A stretch of 64,000 bases of DNA, taken from contig CM054134.1 of NCBI GenBank assembly GCA_028751875.1, forward strand, positions 41,656,826 to 41,720,825. Reading direction: 5' to 3'. Below are positions 11,190-24,117 of this stretch, piece after piece (positions within the stretch are counted from its first letter, which is position 1; each line of letters opens with the position of its first letter). Below the pieces are notes generated by a model. That model had not been told where the DNA came from. It saw nothing but the letters and a program-made list of their open reading frames with translations, and did not search any database. This DNA is from Rapana venosa. Its lineage: Eukaryota; Mollusca; Gastropoda; Neogastropoda; Muricidae. The position numbers and the translations under genes were made by a program.

Positions 11190-12457
11190 CAGCGGTACAG
11201 TGAAATGATCCGCCTAGCAGTAGAGTGTAAGAAACTGCCTAGCAGTGTAATGAACTGCCAAACAATGGAGTGTAATGATCCGCCCAACAGTAGAGTGTAA
11301 TGATCTACCCAACAGTAGAGTGTAATGATCCGCCCAGCAGTAGAATGTAATGATCCGCCCAGTAGTAGAATGTAATGATCCGCACAGCAGTAGAGTGTAA
11401 TGATCCGCCCAGCAGTAGAGTGTAATGATCCGCTCAGCAGTAGAGTGTAATGATCCGCCCAGCAGTAGAGTGTAATGATCCGCCCAGCAGTAGAGTGTAA
11501 TGATCCGCCCAGCAGTAAGTGTAATGATCCGCCAGCAGTAGAGTGTAATGATCCGCCCAGCAGTAGAGTGTAATGATCCGCCCAGCAGTAGAGTGTAATG
11601 ATCCGCCCAGCAGTAGAGTGTAATGATCCGCCCAGCAGTAGAGTGTAATGATCCGCCAGCAGTAGAGTGTAATGATCCGCCCAGCAGTAGAGTGTAATGA
11701 TCCGCCCAGCAGTAGAGTGTAATGATCCGCCCAGCAGTAGAATGTAATGATCCGCCCAGCAGTAGAGTGTAATGATCCGCCAGCAGTAGAGTGTAATGAT
11801 CCGCCCAGCAGTAGAGTGTAATGATCGCCTAGCAGTAGAATGTAATGATCCGCCCAGCAGTAGAATGTAATGATCTGCCTAGCATTACAGTGTAATGATC
11901 CGCCCAGCAGTAGAGTTTAATGATCCGCCCAGCAGTAGAGTGTAATGATCCGCCCAGCAGTAGAGTGTAATGATCTGCCTAGCAGTAGTGTAATGATCCA
12001 CCTAGCAGTAGAATGTGATTATCCGCCTAGCAGTAGAATGTGATGATCCTCCCAGCAGTAGAATGTAATGATCCGCCCAGCAGTAGAGTGTAATGATCCA
12101 CCTAGCAGTAGAGTGTGGTGATCCGCCTAGCAGTAGAGTGTAATCATCTGCCTAGCATTACAGTGTAATGATCCGCCCAGCAGTAGAGTGTAATGATCCG
12201 CCCAGCAGTAGAATGTAATGATCCGCACAGCAGTAGAGTGTAATGATCCGCCCAGCAGTAGAGTGTAATGATCCGCCCAGCAGTAGAGTGTGATGATCCA
12301 CCTAGCAGTAGAATGTGATGATCTGCCCAGCAGTAGAATGTGATGATCTGCCCAGCAGTAGAATGTGATGATCCACCCAGCATTACAGTGTAATGATCTG
12401 CCCAGCAGTAGAATGTGATGATCTGCCTGGCAGTAGAATGTGATGATCCGCCTCTCA
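11190..12457. repeat. 25-bp minisatellite, about 50 copies
   Basis: The unit is 25 bp and includes GTGTAATGATCCGCCCAGCA followed by GTAGA. Copies in 11390-11800 are almost identical; those at both ends carry more changes (CCTAG, GATCTG, GAATGTGATG). Several units are 24 bp through loss of a C in the CCGCCC box. Because 25 is not a multiple of three, the reverse strand stays open as a 25-residue repeat (IITFYCWADH-like) spanning three units. That is a by-product of the period and not evidence for a protein. Confidence 0.95.
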
Positions 12458-13002
12458 GAAGCACTTTGATCCTGCAAGCGTTTCCAGGCAATTCCTGAGC
12501 ATGTTTTCGTTTTTGGTGTGGGGGGTTTTCCCCCTTACCATCACTGTGCTTCTCCAAGAACATCCAAGTCAACAAATTCTAAGCACTCACAAACAAGCAT
12601 ACACCCTCGCATATAGGCCTACGCACGTTAGTGTGGGTGTGTGAATGATCGAGAACAAAATTTACTTCACAAACGAAATATTCCTTCTTGAGGGTACAGT
12701 TCTCATGTGCTGGAAGTACCCCGAGAATAACCCACAATATGCAGTCTCACATTTATGGTCATCACAAAGACCTCAGGTAGGCCTACACGTATAAAGTGAA
12801 CCAAAAGTTATCGTGTATAGCCGTTTTCAAGTTTCTGGCCATATGGGCAAATCTTCTTTTTCTTTTATTAATGTGGAGAGTTTATTTTCATTTTGTAACG
12901 GAAAGAGCTTGTTATGGATTGAGAATCTCAACATAATTTATTGTAGGACTTCTTAAATCCTCAACTGGCAATAATTTGGCCTGAGCCTGGTGTGCTTTAT
13001 TT
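12458..13002. other. Intergenic, nothing recognised
   Basis: This is unique-looking AT-rich sequence between the minisatellite and a SINE. No exon signal was found. Confidence 0.4.
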
Positions 13003-13302
13003 TTTATTCTTTTATTTCGAGTATAATGGAATTAGCATTCATGCAGTCCCCGTGTATATGCAGTTTTGTAAATGTTATCCATTCCCACCGGAACACAATG
13101 GCCTTCTCTTCCAAAAAGCGGAACGGGTTTTAACGCGTGCGTTCGCACACATAACCTGGGTTTAGTCTTATAGAAGGACTTTTGGGGAGAGTGGAGTTGG
13201 CACCGATGTTAACTCCAGAGGAAAAATCCTCTTGAACATTTGAACCCAGGTCAGTAGATCACGAATACATCACTATAACCACCAGGCCATCCCGTCCCGT
13301 GT
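13003..13302 (-). mobile_element. SINE family A, near full length
   Basis: Read on the minus strand, the tRNA-like head GGGACGGGATGGCCTGGTGG (about 13298) leads to a body with AACTCCAGAGG and AAAAGTCCTT in complement. It ends with the tail CCATTATACTCGAAATAAAA at about 13005. It aligns along its length with the copies at 39204, 44478 and 47390. Confidence 0.75.
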
Positions 13303-13792
13303 GTGTGTGTGCGTGCGTGAATGAGAATACACTGCCTTTGGACTACACACCAGCCACTCTTCTTCTAAGTGCTATATACACTGACAATGACGAATTTTAG
13401 CTTCTACTTTTGGAACTGTTTCGGTCATGATCGATCTGTCATACCCAGTGATTCTTTACTGATTCAAGTCCCGTCATATTTCAAAGAAACTGTGCAGCAA
13501 AAACAGGACCAGTCAGTAATGTTAGGACTACACATGACACTGTCGATGACATCGTTTTAAAAACTGGTATATGATTATAAAGCATAGAGCACAGTCCTGT
13601 CTAGTGGTGTCAAAGCACATGCACTTCCATAGCAGCAGCATTCTCATCATCATGCAATTAAATTCGATTCGGTGGCCCTGTTTGCTCTGGCAAGTCTCAT
13701 GGTGACCTCAGTTTGTTTCCCCATACACTTTTATGCCTGTGGTGAGTTTGTGTTGAAGCCTTTGGGGTTGGAGGTTCACAGGGAAGGTCACT

Positions 13793-14097
13793 AGAGGGAT
13801 GTTGTAAGTATGTTCTTTCGAGCCAGAAGGCCCATAGAGCCGGAGCTTATCCCGGTTTCTGTAGCGAACTGATGGTTTTTCACCACCCCTGTGACAGGAC
13901 GCTAGTCTGTCGCCAGATACTTCCCCAGCAGAGCTGGTACCCACTTGTACACCTGGGTGGAGTGAGGAAAATATGAGTAAAGTGTCTTTCCCAAGGACAC
14001 AACACCGAGCCGAGCGGGGATCGAACCCTCGACCTCTGGATTACGAGTTGACCGCCTAAACCACTCGACCACGGTGCCTCCCTAAGAGGGATGTTGT
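13793..14097 (-). mobile_element. tRNA-headed SINE (family C) with 13-bp target-site duplication
   Basis: AGAGGGATGTTGT occurs at 13793-13805 and again at 14085-14097, flanking a 279-bp body. On the minus strand the body opens with GGAGGCACCGTGGTCGAGTG, a Leu/Ser-tRNA-like A-box region, and then the B-box GGTTCGATCCCCG. The central part shares the ACCCAGGTGTACAA..GGGTACCAGC type of core with the copy at 62758. The perfect duplication shows a fairly recent insertion by a LINE-type mechanism. Confidence 0.85.
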
Positions 14098-15662
14098 GGT
14101 GGTTGCCATTCGGGTGGGCGACTGGCTCCATGACTGAGCTAACTATCGTTAGTAAGGGGCTTAGTAGAGGGTGTCATGCGTATGTTAGCTCAGAATAGGC
14201 ACCACTGCACACCACCAAAGTGACCCAGCAGCAGTGCAGGACCTCTCTGGCTGGTGGCCCTACAGCGGCCTGACATAATTGGCTCCCTGTATACTTCCCA
14301 TCCAGAAGATGTGGCACGACGAATCTGGGTATGGCTGGGGCAAGATTGGAATGAACAGTGTGGGAAACACAGGACACTACAGGGATGTCAGAGGTGAGGC
14401 AGCAACAACAGAAAAGACAAGAAACATGTTAAGACTTGAAACTTGGCCGAAATAACTGCTGAGAATGCTGAGAATGCCTTCAGTACATGAAAAGAACAAA
14501 GAGGAAGATCCCTGGGTTTACAAATTTGACCTAACACCCAAGGCCCTTAATTAAACTATTTTTCCAGACCTATACATTGAACAAAATTCTGGTCTAAGCC
14601 ATTAAAACATGAGGGGAAGGCGAGCCAAGAACTTTTGGCAAAAATGGAATATTGCACACCTCCAATTCCTTAGGGATTCTAGTAAGTAGAGATACAAGCT
14701 GGTGTTATATCAGACAGCACTTCTAAGCTCTTTGTTCCACGTAAAATGAGTCAAATATAACACTTGGGATTTTAACACTTTCTACTGTCATTTGACAAGA
14801 CTGCTTTGTTCAACATTATCAATCAGTAACTTGCATGCGTTTATTGCCTGTGTGGCTTCTCTCTCTGCTTTCTCTTATCGGGTGGGGTGCATAATGGCCA
14901 ATCTGATCTTGTGACATTGCAGGTCTGCCCACTGGACTCAGCCAACACATTCAGACTTAAGAGCAGCTCATTTCATAAAACAGGTTTCATGCTGGGTATG
15001 TTTGTGCTTCCGTAACCCACCAAAAGCCGACATGAATTACCAGACGTTTAGCAGGCATTTATCTGATCTTTGGCATGTGTATAGATGAAAAGCAAGCCAG
15101 TGGCAGGTCTGCCCGGGTGCCCGGGAAAGTAAAAATTCCCACCCTTAATTGACCACGTAGATTTGAACCCACGTACCAACATTCATAGTAAACAAAACTG
15201 TAACCAGATGTGGCAAAATTGTAGGCTGTGGGCAAATGAAACTGAATGACTTGTATGAATGCCATGTGAGAGACAAAACAAATTGTAAGCGATGGTACTC
15301 ATGTGCTAGCAAAATATTTTGAACTGCCTTCTCAAAAGCGCTACAGATTACCCAAGTCTAGAACCCTGCGATATAAAAATAGTGTTATTCCCACCTCAAT
15401 TCTACTGCTCAAGTGCACTGAACTAACTGTAAATGGAACTGCACATGAAAAAAGAAAGAGGGAGAGACAGAGAGAGTGGGGAGGGAGCGTAAGGGAGATA
15501 CTGAGTTCAGGTAGAAAAGGTATAGGACATTTTGAAGCATAGGAAAGGCTACCTTTTATTAGTTTAAACTATGTTCAATATTTTAATAGAAGAGTATTAA
15601 CACACTTATTTCCTACCCGAGACTTTCCCCCCAAATATCTGTCCCTAATTTTCAACAGCATT
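14098..15662. other. Intergenic, nothing firm
   Basis: A GC-richer patch at 14100-14400 has an open minus-strand frame without recognisable motifs. The rest is AT-rich with no exon, RNA or repeat that could be supported. Confidence 0.35.
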
Positions 15663-15852
15663 TTTCACCTTCTAAGTGTTGTTCCGAGTGTGTGTGTGCG
15701 TGTGTGCGTGCATACGTGCGTGCGCATGGTTTTGAAATCTGTTGTTCATTATGTTTAAGGAGAGTTGCATGCCTGTAAATGAGTGCAAGCGCTTCGATTT
15801 GTTTTTTTACAAGATTCAGCGCTATATAAATTCCATATATTATTATTATTAA
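15663..15852 (+). mobile_element. LINE 3' tail copy (GCGCTATATAAATTCC type)
   Basis: The segment from CACCTTCTAAGTGTTGTTCC through a TG run to AGCGCTATATAAATTCCATA and a (TTA)n end is nearly identical to 27709-27911. The AGCGCTATATAAA ending with a short ATT microsatellite resembles tails of the L2/CR1 group. It is 5'-truncated and non-coding. Confidence 0.7.
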
Positions 15853-16930
15853 TTTCATTGGTATTTGTCTTATACATGTTATACCAATTTGATTTGTCAT
15901 AAAAATGCATGCGCGTTATTTTAGACAGTGTTCAATATCTTAATAGAACAGAGTATTAATTCAATCGATATTTGTCTTATACTCATACATAAAACATTTT
16001 TGGCTTATGTCATAAAAATGCGTGCACATGTGTGCAAATGTTTCCAAAGTGTGGCTGCGAGTGCATGTATATGGGTGCGCGTGCGTGGCTGTGTGAGGAT
16101 GCATAGGTTTACTGGCGAGTATTAGAGTTTATGAATGGCTGAGGTATTGCAGATTTGTGGGTGCTATTTACAGGCATGGTACTGGAGGAAAAGCATTTTC
16201 CCTTGAAATGGTTTGGGGGTCAGGGGGCATTTTGCCCCCTGAAGCTGAAGGGTTTTCAGCAATTCTAGCCTGTAAAAAAGCCTCTCCTTGAACTAATTTC
16301 AATTCATACTAATTTCTGCCCTAAAACAAGCTCTCCTAGAATTGTTTTATCAGTCATTTAACCCAAAGGTTTTATACCCAAATCATCACATAGCAAAAAC
16401 GACATATTTAGACAAATGTGCACACACACAGATAGAGGAAGGACAGACACTGAGGAAGGGGGGGGGAGGGGGGAGGTTGGGTTGTGGTGGTGGGGAAGCA
16501 CATGGAATAATACAACAAAAAAGCATTTGCGTGTGTGTGTGAGAGAGGGGGTGCACTCCCTGAAAAAGGGGGACCTGCTCATTGTTTTGTTTACATTGTT
16601 CTCCGACCACTGAAGTGGAACAGCCAGTGAAAGCCCCCCCACCCACTCTCCTTCCTCCCATCACACTAGGCTAGTCCCTCCCTTTCATGAAACCCAATAC
16701 TTGATATATGTGGTCCCCTTCACATCCCACCTAGTGATGACTCGCGTTGTCAACAGAGAAGGGAAGTAATCCGCATAGAAGTTACATCCCTTGGCTGGGT
16801 TATCATGGGTTTCAATTTTTTGGTTTTAAAATTTCTTTTTTGCAGATTCCCCGATCCCCTATTGGCGGAGATGTTCCATGCCTGTATCTTATGATGGGTG
16901 TGATGTTTGGATAGTGTGGTTTTTTTCTGT
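15853..16930. other. Intergenic, low-complexity patches
   Basis: A partial echo of the preceding element lies at 15928-16000 (TTCAATATCTTAATAGAA.. also at 15570). A G-rich run is at 16457-16475 and a GT run at 16528-16540. No gene was seen. Confidence 0.35.
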
Positions 16931-16934
16931 TTAT

Positions 16935-17112
16935 TGTTTTTATAGGACGACCCAAGAACACTTGGTGTCGGACTGTCGAAGCAGAGCTGAAGATCTTCCA
17001 ACATACCTGGGGAACCATTCGGAAGCTGGCCCAGGACAGACAGGAGTGGAGAACATTTGTTGCTGCCCTACGTGCCAATAAGGCACAAAGGCATTGATGA
17101 TGATTGTTTTTA
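16935..17112 (+). mobile_element. LINE ORF2 C-terminus and 3' end, 5'-truncated
   Basis: The translation reads RPKNTWCRTVEAELKIFQ, then HTWGTIRKLAQDRQEWRTF and VAALRA before stopping in TGATGATGATT. The same ending is found at 25220-25370 and 61950-62129. Cut-off at the 5' side is typical of LINE insertions. Confidence 0.75.
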
Positions 17113-20100
17113 TGTATGGATCATGACCTGCCAGAAATTCTGTCCGATATAATAGAAGTTTTTGACATTTAATTTCATTGTTCATTGGCCCACGGGATTG
17201 AACAATGAAGGCAAACAGTCTTAACCACCTTGCTGTAGCATCCATCATGTGGCTTCTAAAAACAGCCACTCATGTTAACTATCATCCAGCACTACGCTCC
17301 AATTCTAAATACATTAGGAACTTTTTTTTCGAACCAAGCATATTGTTCAGCAGCCAACTGAAACAGCTACTGCTAGCCCATTTCTTTGCTAAAATGTGCT
17401 GTCACCACCACTGCAAATGGAAGTATTTCTCAATATACCCTTGATGGAAAGATTACTGATCTGCTAGATGTCTTAATTTCTTAAGGGGATCACTTTTCAG
17501 TTTGATTTCTTTTTCACCAAATTCATCTGTGTATGGTTACTCTTGGATGTTGACAGCAAAATGACACGAACTTTTTGGTAATTTAATTTTTTTTTAAGAT
17601 CCTTCAGGCCCAATATTTTTCAAGTAGGCCTACTTTTCCAAATGTAGTTTTCCCATTTTTTGTCACGCCTTTTCCATACTTCTAAGCAAACCTTAGGAAA
17701 GTCATCTAGCACTTTGATTTGTTGCTTTACAAGATTCAGCACTATGTAAATTCCATACATTATTATACTATCATATTCAAGGTAAAAATCCAGACTTTCT
17801 GACTTGCAACTGTTATCTAAATGCTATTACTATTGCAATTTTCAGTGTCAACAAAATCGTACTATACTTTTAAATATTTTTTAGTCAAACCTAGTAACAA
17901 ATGACCTGAATGTTGGGTCAATTAAAAAATATACCTATACCAAGTATACACAAAGAACCTTGAATTATTGTAGGTGAACATTTCTAATGGACAGGACATG
18001 CGCCCAAGTATGAATGCCTTTTCTAGCAAGCGTGTGGTTTTTCAAGGCCACTCTACAATTGTGAGTGGCAGTATGAACATAAGACTGATGTTTAATCACA
18101 TGCTTAGCAAAAATGTTTTGCTTGTTGCTACTTCAGTAATCTCATTTTTGAACTCTTGCTTTCATCATTTATACAGTAATTAAATGCAGTTCCAGCCTTG
18201 CTTTGATCTTCAATGGATACAAATCCATCCAGATTAGGCAGGCAATGGCCAATTCATTTCATACGATGCATATGCGGATTGCCTCCCTTGGATATTTATT
18301 TTTATTACCGTTTTTGTCCGCATAAATTATGCGCATGCATTTGAATCGGCACTATAAACTACCCAGTACCCCCATTTCTGTTTTGTCTTTCATGAAAGAC
18401 TAACCGATAGTCCTAAATTGGACTTCCCTGTATTTTTTTCCTACAAAGCATGGTCTTTCTGAGCATTATTGTATATATTTTATGCATGCATCCAAGTTAA
18501 GAACAATTTGTTTCAACAAATACCACATGAACTTGTATATAATAAATTTTTCATTTGTGCTGATCATGCCTAGCTATATATCACAAATTTGTGTAATGTA
18601 ACTGGTTTGTAAAATGCAAGAAAACCATATTAAGAATAGCTGAATATAATAGTTGAGATTGTGTGCATACAAAATTGTGACCCTCTATGAGTTGCATTGC
18701 ATCAGAAGTCAATTTTTAATTCAGTGTTAATATGCAACAAAAGGTCATTGAATAAAATATTTAAAAAATTACAAGTCGGATAACTATGAAAAGCATAGCT
18801 GCCAACCTCAGAATCCAAAAACTGTATTCAATATGGGGTGGGTTTTGGAGAGGGCCTTGCCCCATTCTACAATAGCTTTTTATGGTTAAAGGAGCACCTT
18901 TTCATCTGACAATGTTAGGAAAGAATAGTGTGCCACGCTCAGAAACTAAAGGCTGTAGCTGGAAACCAAAAATACAATCATGTCTCCTTTGAAAAAATAC
19001 AAAATCTGTATAGGCCTATAAAAACCTTTGGAGATTAGTGCTATGTTATCAGTTGCAATAATTTTTGTTGCTTTTGTTTTATATTTATAGCAAATGAATT
19101 TTAGTGTTTAATCTGGGCTGGACCATGTTGCTCTTTTACTTAGCTACAGCTTTCCATCAGTCCACTACTACCTGCATGTTCAAACTGTCGCATACTCAGC
19201 AAATCTATTCTCTGCTTTCATCAGTTTCTCAGCATGAGGCGATCAATACACAACTTGTGCAGAGGCACAATGTCATTGCCTCCCCCTGAACATAGCCTAC
19301 TACAGGTACCGACTTATGCATAAAACCAGTGTTTCAACAGTTTGAGCAACTGGAATAACATACCAAGTCAGTTGAAAAGTGCTCCCTCGAAAACTTTCGA
19401 GGTAAAACTGGTCCTAAATGCAGTAATGTCATTTCTTCATATGAAATTTAAAATCACACCAGCACAGGCAAGACTGCAGCAGAAGATGTACCTTTTGCTC
19501 TGTCAAGACTAGTAAATGTATAATCCTTGCATTTGAGAACAAATTTGATAGGCAGTGTTCAGAATTTGCTCTTTAACTTTTTCTTCACATCCTGGTGACT
19601 TGGCACTGGAAACCAGCACATGCATTGACATTTTACTAGTTACATGAATTTGTGTGTGTGCACGTAAATTTTTCACAAAATTTTCTTTAAAAGCCAGAAT
19701 CACAAATTGGGGGGGGATTCAGGACAAAAAATAGTTGGCAGCTATGGAATAATTACACACTAGAATAGTAGACACCAGGAAGTGACAAAACGAGAAACTG
19801 AATTTTGCATTGTAATAAACGAGACGAGTTTGTTTATAAACATGCTTTTTTGTTCCTCAGCTAGAGTTCAGATGTTCACCAACAGCCAGATTTTTTTTAT
19901 ATGCCATCGTTTTTCTCATCCACTAAGGTACAGCTGCATTCTGACTTCAGAGAAAAACATTTTAAAGTGAAAAAAAAAGTATGCCTCAATACTTCAGTAC
20001 AAAGTAAAAGCTTTTTTAAATCAAAATCGATATTCCTACCTGCCTATACTGGCTTCTTGTGCAAAAGTGGGTTAGGTGCAATACAACTCATTTGGAGGTG

Positions 20101-20165
20101 GAAAGACAGTAGCAAATTCATCAACTTTCATCCAATGTTACCAAGACGGTGTTTTTGTTTTGTTT
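17113..20165. other. Intergenic, downstream flank of H3.3
   Basis: Mostly AT-rich unique sequence. A worn LINE tail (CAAGATTCAGCACTATGTAA) ending in ATTATTATA lies at about 17712-17765. A SINE end motif (CACTAAGGTACAGCTGCATT) is at about 19920. No supported gene was found. Confidence 0.4.
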
Positions 20166-20171
20166 TTTATT
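20166..20171 (-). terminator. Candidate poly(A) signal of H3.3
   Basis: AATAAA on the minus strand lies about 460 bp past the H3.3 stop codon. A polyadenylated tail, with no replication-type histone stem-loop, is what H3.3 genes use; no such stem-loop was seen just after the stop. Confidence 0.5.
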
Positions 20172-20632
20172 CATGAAGGATTATGATCAAGGTTAAAACT
20201 AACATTCCAACCCAAAGCTATTAATTCTCAGTTGTAGCTGAACTTTACTGCTGCCTGTATATTATGGTTAACATCCTGATTCTTCAAAATTAAAAAGGAA
20301 AATTAAAAAGTTTAAAATGAAACTATGAAACTGTACAACTCATGTGAACTTTACTGCAAGACCTGAAGCTTCCAACAAAATGTTTTCCATTCTAAAATTA
20401 TAGTACCAATCACCAGTGTACCTCCCAAATAGCTAAAACCCACTTTCAACAGGTAAAAAAATGTTAACCAAATCTGAAACAATGTACAGCTAGAAAGTCA
20501 CTACCACAAATCACTTCACAAGTTTGGGATTAAATTCTCTTTTAGTGTGCCATTTATAGGATTTGCTGGATGGACCACAGGCACCACCGATGAGAACACA
20601 GCAAGTCAAAGGAAATATATACAATAAACACA

Positions 20633-20761
20633 CTATGCACGTTCCCCACGAATACGACGCGCAAGCTGGATGTCTTTGGGCATAATGGTGACACGCTTGG
20701 CATGAATGGCACACAGGTTGGTGTCTTCGAACAGTCCCACAAGGTAAGCTTCACTGGCTTC
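20633..20761 (-). CDS. H3-3: Histone H3.3, last coding exon
   Basis: The exon starts after a good acceptor (TTTTATTTTGCAG) at base 20761 with codons for [13 protein letters not shown] (residues 95-107) and ends ...RRIRGERA with TAG at 20635-20633. It supplies 43 codons including stop. Joined to 26542-26823 it gives 411 nt, exactly the 136 codons of H3.3 plus stop. Ser96 is the H3.3 form (replication H3 usually has Cys). This part forms the end of helix 2, loop 2 and helix 3 of the histone fold, which contact H4 and the second H3 in the nucleosome core. The intron before it is 5.8 kb. Confidence 0.97.
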   Translation of the reverse strand, partial: EASEAYLVGLFEDTNLCAIHAKRVTIMPKDIQLARRIRGERA

Positions 20762-20989
20762 CTGCAAAATAAAAGCAAAACATGTTGAAAGTCTGTGTGC
20801 GATCTACACTTCATACATTCCAGTCAAAAATTACCCTGCCAGTCACATCTCATTTGTTAGGGAAAAATACTTCAACAAAGACTGCTGTAAAATTTGGGAA
20901 TATGCAATTTTTCTCTTGTGCATTTATATAATTGGCAACCGAGTGTATGTGTTGGCGCACAGGTTTTAATAATTTTTTTTAAAAGTCAT

Positions 20990-21275
20990 CTGCGCTCAGG
21001 TGACAATTTATGCGTGTGTAAGGTTTTTTAAATATCTGTTCCCACTGGCACACAATGGTCCCTTTCGGACAGCGGAACAGGATTTAACGTGTGCGCAAGA
21101 TGTTCTGCATGCGTTCGCACATAGCCCTCGGTTTAGTCTCATCCGAAGGACTTTGACATTCAGTTCGATTCTTTTGTCAAACTGGGAAGAAAGGGCGAGG
21201 CTGGGAATCGAACCGAGAACCTTACAGTTTTACTTCTTGGCAGGCAAACGTCTTAACCATCCTGCCACCATGTTT
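20990..21275 (-). mobile_element. SINE (family A/B relative) in the H3.3 intron
   Basis: On the minus strand the head has GGTTCTCGGTTCGATTCCCA (B-box, about 21225-21200) and the body shares AGTCCTTCGGATGAGACTAA and the CACATGCAGAACATC-like text of family A. It is somewhat worn. Confidence 0.65.
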
Positions 21276-22084
21276 TGATACAGGTCTTTCATTTGAAAAC
21301 TGCAAAATGTAAACATGAGCTCAATGTGATCAAGTATGTAGGAAGCTAGGAAAAATTGACTGACCAGCAAACCCAAAAAGAAAATCAGATTCTCTTGGTC
21401 TTTGAGCCACCTATTAATGGAACAGAAAGTACTCCCTGAAAATTAGTCCAAAGGCAGCATGCCATATAGCAGAGCACCTGTGAAGAGTCAAGGAACACAC
21501 CACATACTGATTTTTAGATGCTTAATATGGCTAGAAATATATATATATATCAATACAATCATCCATTAACTCAGTGCGGTTCTCACAACCTTGCTAGGCA
21601 ATGACCCAGATAATGTAATCGACAGCTCTTTCAAAGGTCATCCAATATAATGTTAAAGCCATTGCAAGGCCACAGAATAGATGCACGGTCATTCTGCAAA
21701 CACTAGGGTGAATTTTGATTGCTTTGGGGTTGTGTGTGGAGTTTTTTAAACAAAAAAAACAGTTACAATTGCTAGGAGCTGACTACTGGAAATCAGCTTG
21801 TATGCTTCTAGTATACATCAGTGATACTTTTGCCAACCATGGTTTAATAATCGTAAACTTGTGTTTAAATTACGAAATTGCTTGTTTTTGTCAGGTTCTC
21901 TTTTCTTGTCAACAGCTTTGGCTTGTTAGCTGTGGGTATGTTTACCGATCGTTTCATTTGATGACCGCTTATTCTTACTCGGAAAGAAATAAAAAGCCAT
22001 CTACTGTATTTTGTGGAAATGGTTATGTGCAAAAAATAAATTTTGCACAAAATATTAAATAGATCCAGTTTTTGTTGTGCGGCG

Positions 22085-22720
22085 TTACGGTCAGGACATG
22101 AAACGAAAATAGTACGGTTTCTTGTACGGACCGTAACATTCTTGTTGAAGTTTTACTTCCTCTTTCTTTTATAGATGTTATACGTGTTTTATTTCGAATT
22201 AGCGACAGAAGTGAAGTGATTATTTTCAGCGTTTGAATGTATTTTATGTGAATATTTTCGTTGATCTGTAAACTCATGTATTAACCACGTTGGTTGTGAC
22301 ACGAAACCAAGATAGCGTGGTTTCTGTCTCGGCCGTTAGATTTAGAAGCATACGTAAAATTAGTCTCGCGTTTTCGTCATTCAGTTAAAGAATTTATATG
22401 GATGCTCTGGTTATGTTGTTGAAAATATAAACCTGCAGCAATTTTGTTCTGAGGTTATCTCGCACATTGAAATTTGGCCGTAAAACGTTTAGCTCGTGTT
22501 AGTCGTGACAGGAAATGGAGTGATTATGGTTTCGTGTCAGGACTCTGATCTACTTTAATAAATCGTCCCCTTTTCCTCGGATACAGATTTCTAGTATTGA
22601 TTTCAGGGAAGTGATTGATCTACACAATCGTTAATCGTAATGAGTCAACCGTAAATGCACGCTAAACGTCATCGCAGCGACGTTAATGTTTGCTACAAAC
22701 TGCGTTTCTGGTCACGACCA
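22085..22720. repeat. Four related hairpins spaced about 200 bp apart
   Basis: Inverted repeats centre at about 22110 (TTACGGTC..GACCGTAA, 22085-22136), 22311 (GACACGAAACCA..TGGTTTCTGTC), 22521 (TCGTGACAGGAAAT..GGTTTCGTGTCA) and 22715 (TGGTCACGACCA). Each is built from the same GTGACA.GAAACC core and its complement. The text between them has no coding potential. It may be the end of a decayed DNA transposon with subterminal repeats, or an old satellite. The family is not recognised. Confidence 0.5.
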
Positions 22721-23162
22721 AAACACGTCACTCGTTTTCTACCACTTATGTTCCATAGGCTTCAAATGTAATCAAACAATGACGTTCTTCCGATTAAATT
22801 ATGTTCATTTGAGAGATAGGATACAATGCTGGAAGTCCTAAGCTTAACATTTTTCAAACTCGTGAAACTTTACAAGTCCGTGATCAGTTATTATGAAAAC
22901 TACATCATGAGGATGGGCTTTTTTGTTTTGTTTTTCGTTGGTTTGGTTTTCCTTGTCAACATTTGGAACCAATTCATCTTTAAATGTGCAAGACAAGCGT
23001 TGATAACAAAACAAATACACAACTGATACACATTCACATGAAAAGCAACAACACTACAGTTGAAATTGGTTATGACAAGAAACCATGAATGCCTTTTTCG
23101 CAACAACAAAAATCAACATTTATTGAGCAAAATAATTCACATGCTTAAAAATTTTAATTTTG

Positions 23163-23491
23163 TGGTGCACACACACACACACACTGTGTCGCACCCACAT
23201 TCATGCACACACATACATACACCACACACACTCGTGCGCTTGTACACACACGCACGCACAAACACATACATACATATAATTATTTGCTCACACACACACA
23301 ATTATGTGTTATAAAGGAGAAGTCTAATGAGGGGGGTACAGTTACAAAGAAGAGCAGTGTCTAAGAAAAGTAGATCTTATACAGGTGGGAGTCTTATGAT
23401 AGAGAATAAAGGGGGGCAGGGTGCCCACTATACATATGGATGCATGTGATGACATTTTTTTTAAACTGTTACAATATAAAGCAAATCATGT

Positions 23492-23572
<81 letters not shown>
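23163..23572. repeat. CA, TG and (AG)n microsatellites
   Basis: CA-rich patches lie at 23163-23303, and (TG)n (about 23489-23514) changes directly into (AG)n (about 23515-23572). All lie within the H3.3 intron. Confidence 0.85.
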
Positions 23573-23575
<3 letters not shown>

Positions 23576-24117
23576 CTAAATCAGTTTGAAATTATGTTAG
23601 ATCATGTTAGATGTGGGACAAAAAAGCAGCTGCATGTGTGGAAAAAAAGCACCAGCAAATGCTGAGAGTGCTTAAAGGATTCTATTTGCCCATAAAATAA
23701 AAGAATTCATTTGCCTGTAAAACAAGAAATGAAGAAGAAATAACCTTAGATTATTCGTTATTCAAAGTGTTGTTAATATTAAAGCAAAAAAACCCAACAA
23801 TACAGCAAAGGTGATGATTTGTAATCAATTGACGATCCTAACAAATTTTGATTGACAATTTTTGGTTTTTACTATTAAAAAAAAAAGAATGAATATGATT
23901 TCATTGTTTTTTGTCGTTTTTTAAAACATGCATTATGTACTTGATATAAAAGCACTCATGAGCTCATATTTTATCATTAATTATGAATGATGCGCTAGGT
24001 CAGATGAGAGAAACTGGACTTAGTTGTGTTGATTGATATACTATCACTCCAGCATGATAAATCAATGTAGATAATGTTTATTGATATAATATGTCACTCT
24101 AAGTCTAACATAATAAA

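Noticed and set aside
12127..12575. 116- and 143-residue repetitive proteins on the minus strand
   Set aside because: They result from the 25-bp minisatellite having no stop in three registers; there is no start context or splice support.
21715..22062. 115-residue open frame
   Set aside because: AT-rich intron sequence with no domain and no splice sites.
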